A stretch of DNA of 6,873 nt, taken from the NCBI GenBank assembly GCA_900319195.1, contig ONNL01000132.1, positions 1-6,873 of the forward strand. The letters run 5' to 3'. Origin of the DNA: an uncultured Ruminococcus sp. (GTDB lineage: Bacteria > Bacillota > Clostridia > Oscillospirales > Ruminococcaceae). A program made the position numbers and the translations under genes. This document shows positions 6,157 through 6,873 of this stretch, in pieces (position 1 is the first letter of the stretch; each line of letters begins with the position of its first letter). Under the pieces are notes generated by a model, which was given only the letters and a program-made list of their open reading frames with translations, did no database searches and was not told the origin of the DNA.

Positions 6157-6279
6157 TAGGCGTGGGAGAACATTTTCCGAGGTATCAAAATTGTGCATTT
6201 TGTATAAGTCCAAAGTGGAGCGTCCCCCTTCAAAGAGCCTTTTTTCACCGTATGAGAGGGCCGGAATTTGTTATTATTC

Positions 6280-6291
6280 ACAAATATTTGT
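6280..6291. promoter_or_regulatory. 12-bp perfect palindrome upstream of the divergent promoter (possible operator)
   Basis: ACAAATATTTGT is a perfect palindrome. After one mismatched base on each side it continues with three more matching bases (ATT/AAT), so the two-fold symmetry spans about 20 bp. It ends 18 bp before the -35 box of the rightward gene and lies about 125 bp upstream of the thi -35. An activator or repressor site is possible. AT-rich palindromes also arise by chance, and I cannot name a regulator. Confidence 0.35.
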
Positions 6292-6309
6292 CAATGTTGT
6301 AAAAGTCTA

Positions 6310-6338
6310 TTGATTTTTCATTCAATGTATGTTATAAT
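6310..6338 (+). promoter_or_regulatory. Sigma-A extended -10 promoter of the repeat-protein gene
   Basis: TTGATT (6310-6315), a 17-nt spacer and TATAAT (6333-6338) form a near-consensus promoter, and TGT directly before the -10 makes it an extended -10 type. Transcription would start near 6345, leaving a 5' UTR of about 50 nt before the ATG at 6398. It has the same hexamers and spacing as the divergent thi promoter, about 180 bp away. Confidence 0.85.
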
Positions 6339-6397
6339 AACTCTGTTGAGTTCATTTTTTGTTAATAATTTGATAGTACGACATGGAGCGTGTGAAT

Positions 6398-6873
6398 ATG
6401 AATATGATAAAGTGTCCGCATTCACATTTATACGATGCGGATAAATATAAAAGCTGCCCCGTCTGTGAAAAGGAGAGAGCCGCAGGAGTCTCACCGAAAA
6501 AGGCAAAGCGCGTAAAGGTCAAGGCGAGGGTCGCAAGGGTAGAAAAGTCCGAGCCTGTCAAGACTGAGAAGCCAGTAGAGAGACGCTCAGAACACGTAAA
6601 GGCGGAAAAGCCCGTCGAAAGGCGCTCAGAACCCGTAAAGGCGGAAAAGCCTGTCGAGAGACGCTCAGAACCCGTAAAGGCGGAAAAGCCTGTCGAGAAA
6701 ACGCCCGAGCCTGCCAAGACTGAGAAGCTTGTCGAGAGACGCTCAGAACCCGTAAAGGCTGAGAAGCCTGTCGAGAAAACGCCAGAGCCTATAAAGGCTG
6801 AGAAGCCTGTTGAAAAGAAACCCGAGCCCGTCAAGGCTGAGAAACCATTCGAGAAAACGCCCGAGCCTATAAA
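6398..6873 (+). CDS. Zinc-knuckle protein with Lys/Glu/Pro-rich 13-residue repeats, C-terminus outside the window
   Basis: The frame stays open for 158 codons to the window edge, so this is an N-terminal fragment. Residues 5-24 contain a probable zinc site, C6-x3-H10 and C20-x2-C23, in the context KCPHSHLYDADKYKSCPVC. I recall this N-terminal pattern (CPxGHxYD...CPxC) from clostridial proteins carrying FHA, phosphatase, kinase or von Willebrand domains, but no such domain is visible here. A basic linker (27-50) follows, then eight 13-residue repeats with consensus SEPVKAEKPVERR and the start of a ninth, likely an extended charged spacer. No signal peptide or membrane segment is seen so far. 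ATG 6398 has GGAG 9 nt upstream; ATGs at 6383 and 6404 are in frame but less well placed. The gene has its own promoter, divergent from the thi operon. Its function is unknown. Confidence 0.88.
   Translation, partial: MNMIKCPHSHLYDADKYKSCPVCEKERAAGVSPKKAKRVKVKARVARVEKSEPVKTEKPVERRSEHVKAEKPVERRSEPVKAEKPVERRSEPVKAEKPVEKTPEPAKTEKLVERRSEPVKAEKPVEKTPEPIKAEKPVEKKPEPVKAEKPFEKTPEPI
6548..6873 (+). repeat. 39-bp in-frame tandem repeat array
   Basis: Eight full 39-bp units and 14 bases of a ninth run to the window edge; each encodes 13 residues. Units fall into two classes: one ends in Arg-Arg with Ser starting the next unit, the other ends in Lys-Thr or Lys-Lys with Pro starting the next. The classes are interspersed (four RR units with KT/KK units mixed in), and adjacent RR units are almost identical in DNA. 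This suggests duplication and recombination. Because the unit is a multiple of three, gain or loss of copies keeps the frame. The array creates a long antisense open frame on the minus strand (6352-6834), which I regard as a shadow. Confidence 0.93.

Noticed and set aside
6191..6210. Promoter-like TTGTGC followed by TATAAG on the plus strand
   Set aside because: The spacer is far too short for a sigma-A promoter, and the pair at 6310-6338 is much better placed.
6211..6245. Possible plus-strand terminator ending in TTTTTT at 6240-6245
   Set aside because: I could not find a stable stem directly before the T-run; the best pairing is interrupted by mismatches.
6352..6834. 160-codon open frame on the minus strand rich in Gly/Ser/Phe repeats
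   Set aside because: It is antisense to the 39-bp array; the plus strand has a promoter, a ribosome site and a zinc motif at its start, while this frame has none. The repeats alone keep it open.

Overview
The window reads as one complete thiamine (vitamin B1) biosynthesis operon on the minus strand, plus the start of an unrelated, repeat-rich gene on the plus strand that runs off the right edge. The gene content suggests an anaerobic Bacillota genome, most likely Clostridia and perhaps Oscillospiraceae/Ruminococcus-like. The reasons are the oxygen-sensitive radical-SAM route to thiazole (ThiH, not ThiO), a short ThiC, a TenI with the Bacillus-type signature, strong AGGAGG-like ribosome sites, sigma-A promoters with 17-bp spacers, and an N-terminal zinc-knuckle motif that I recall from clostridial proteins. 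The lineage is inferred from these traits, not from a database match.

Layout, following the operon in its own direction (right to left). A sigma-A promoter (6128-6156) fires leftward into a TPP riboswitch aptamer (about 6031-6120), followed by an intrinsic terminator (5987-6014). About 190 nt of leader come next, including a long imperfect inverted repeat (5866-5952). Then come thiS (5598-5792), thiG (4770-5549), thiH (3505-4755), tenI (2910-3512), thiE (2279-2920), thiD (1482-2282) and thiC (154-1467). From thiH to thiD the genes overlap by 4-11 bp, and thiD/thiC are 14 bp apart, so translation is probably coupled. Positions 1-153 hold three inverted repeats beyond the operon, one of which may be a weak terminator.

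How the genes work together. ThiC makes HMP-P from AIR and ThiD phosphorylates it to HMP-PP. ThiS carries sulfur, ThiH makes dehydroglycine from tyrosine, and ThiG assembles the thiazole ring on deoxyxylulose phosphate. TenI tautomerises that product, and ThiE joins the two halves into thiamine phosphate. The riboswitch should shut the operon down when TPP is plentiful. ThiF, which activates ThiS, and ThiL, which makes TPP from thiamine phosphate, are not in the window.

To the right, 6134-6397 is a divergent intergenic region with a 12-bp perfect palindrome and a textbook extended -10 promoter (6310-6338). This drives an ORF from 6398 whose product has a Cys/His zinc-binding N-terminus followed by at least eight 13-residue Lys/Glu/Pro repeats (39-bp DNA repeats). 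Its C-terminal part is outside the window. Most of the window is a well-understood pathway. The less explained parts are this repeat protein, the leader hairpin between terminator and thiS, and the unusual outer stem (P1) of the riboswitch.
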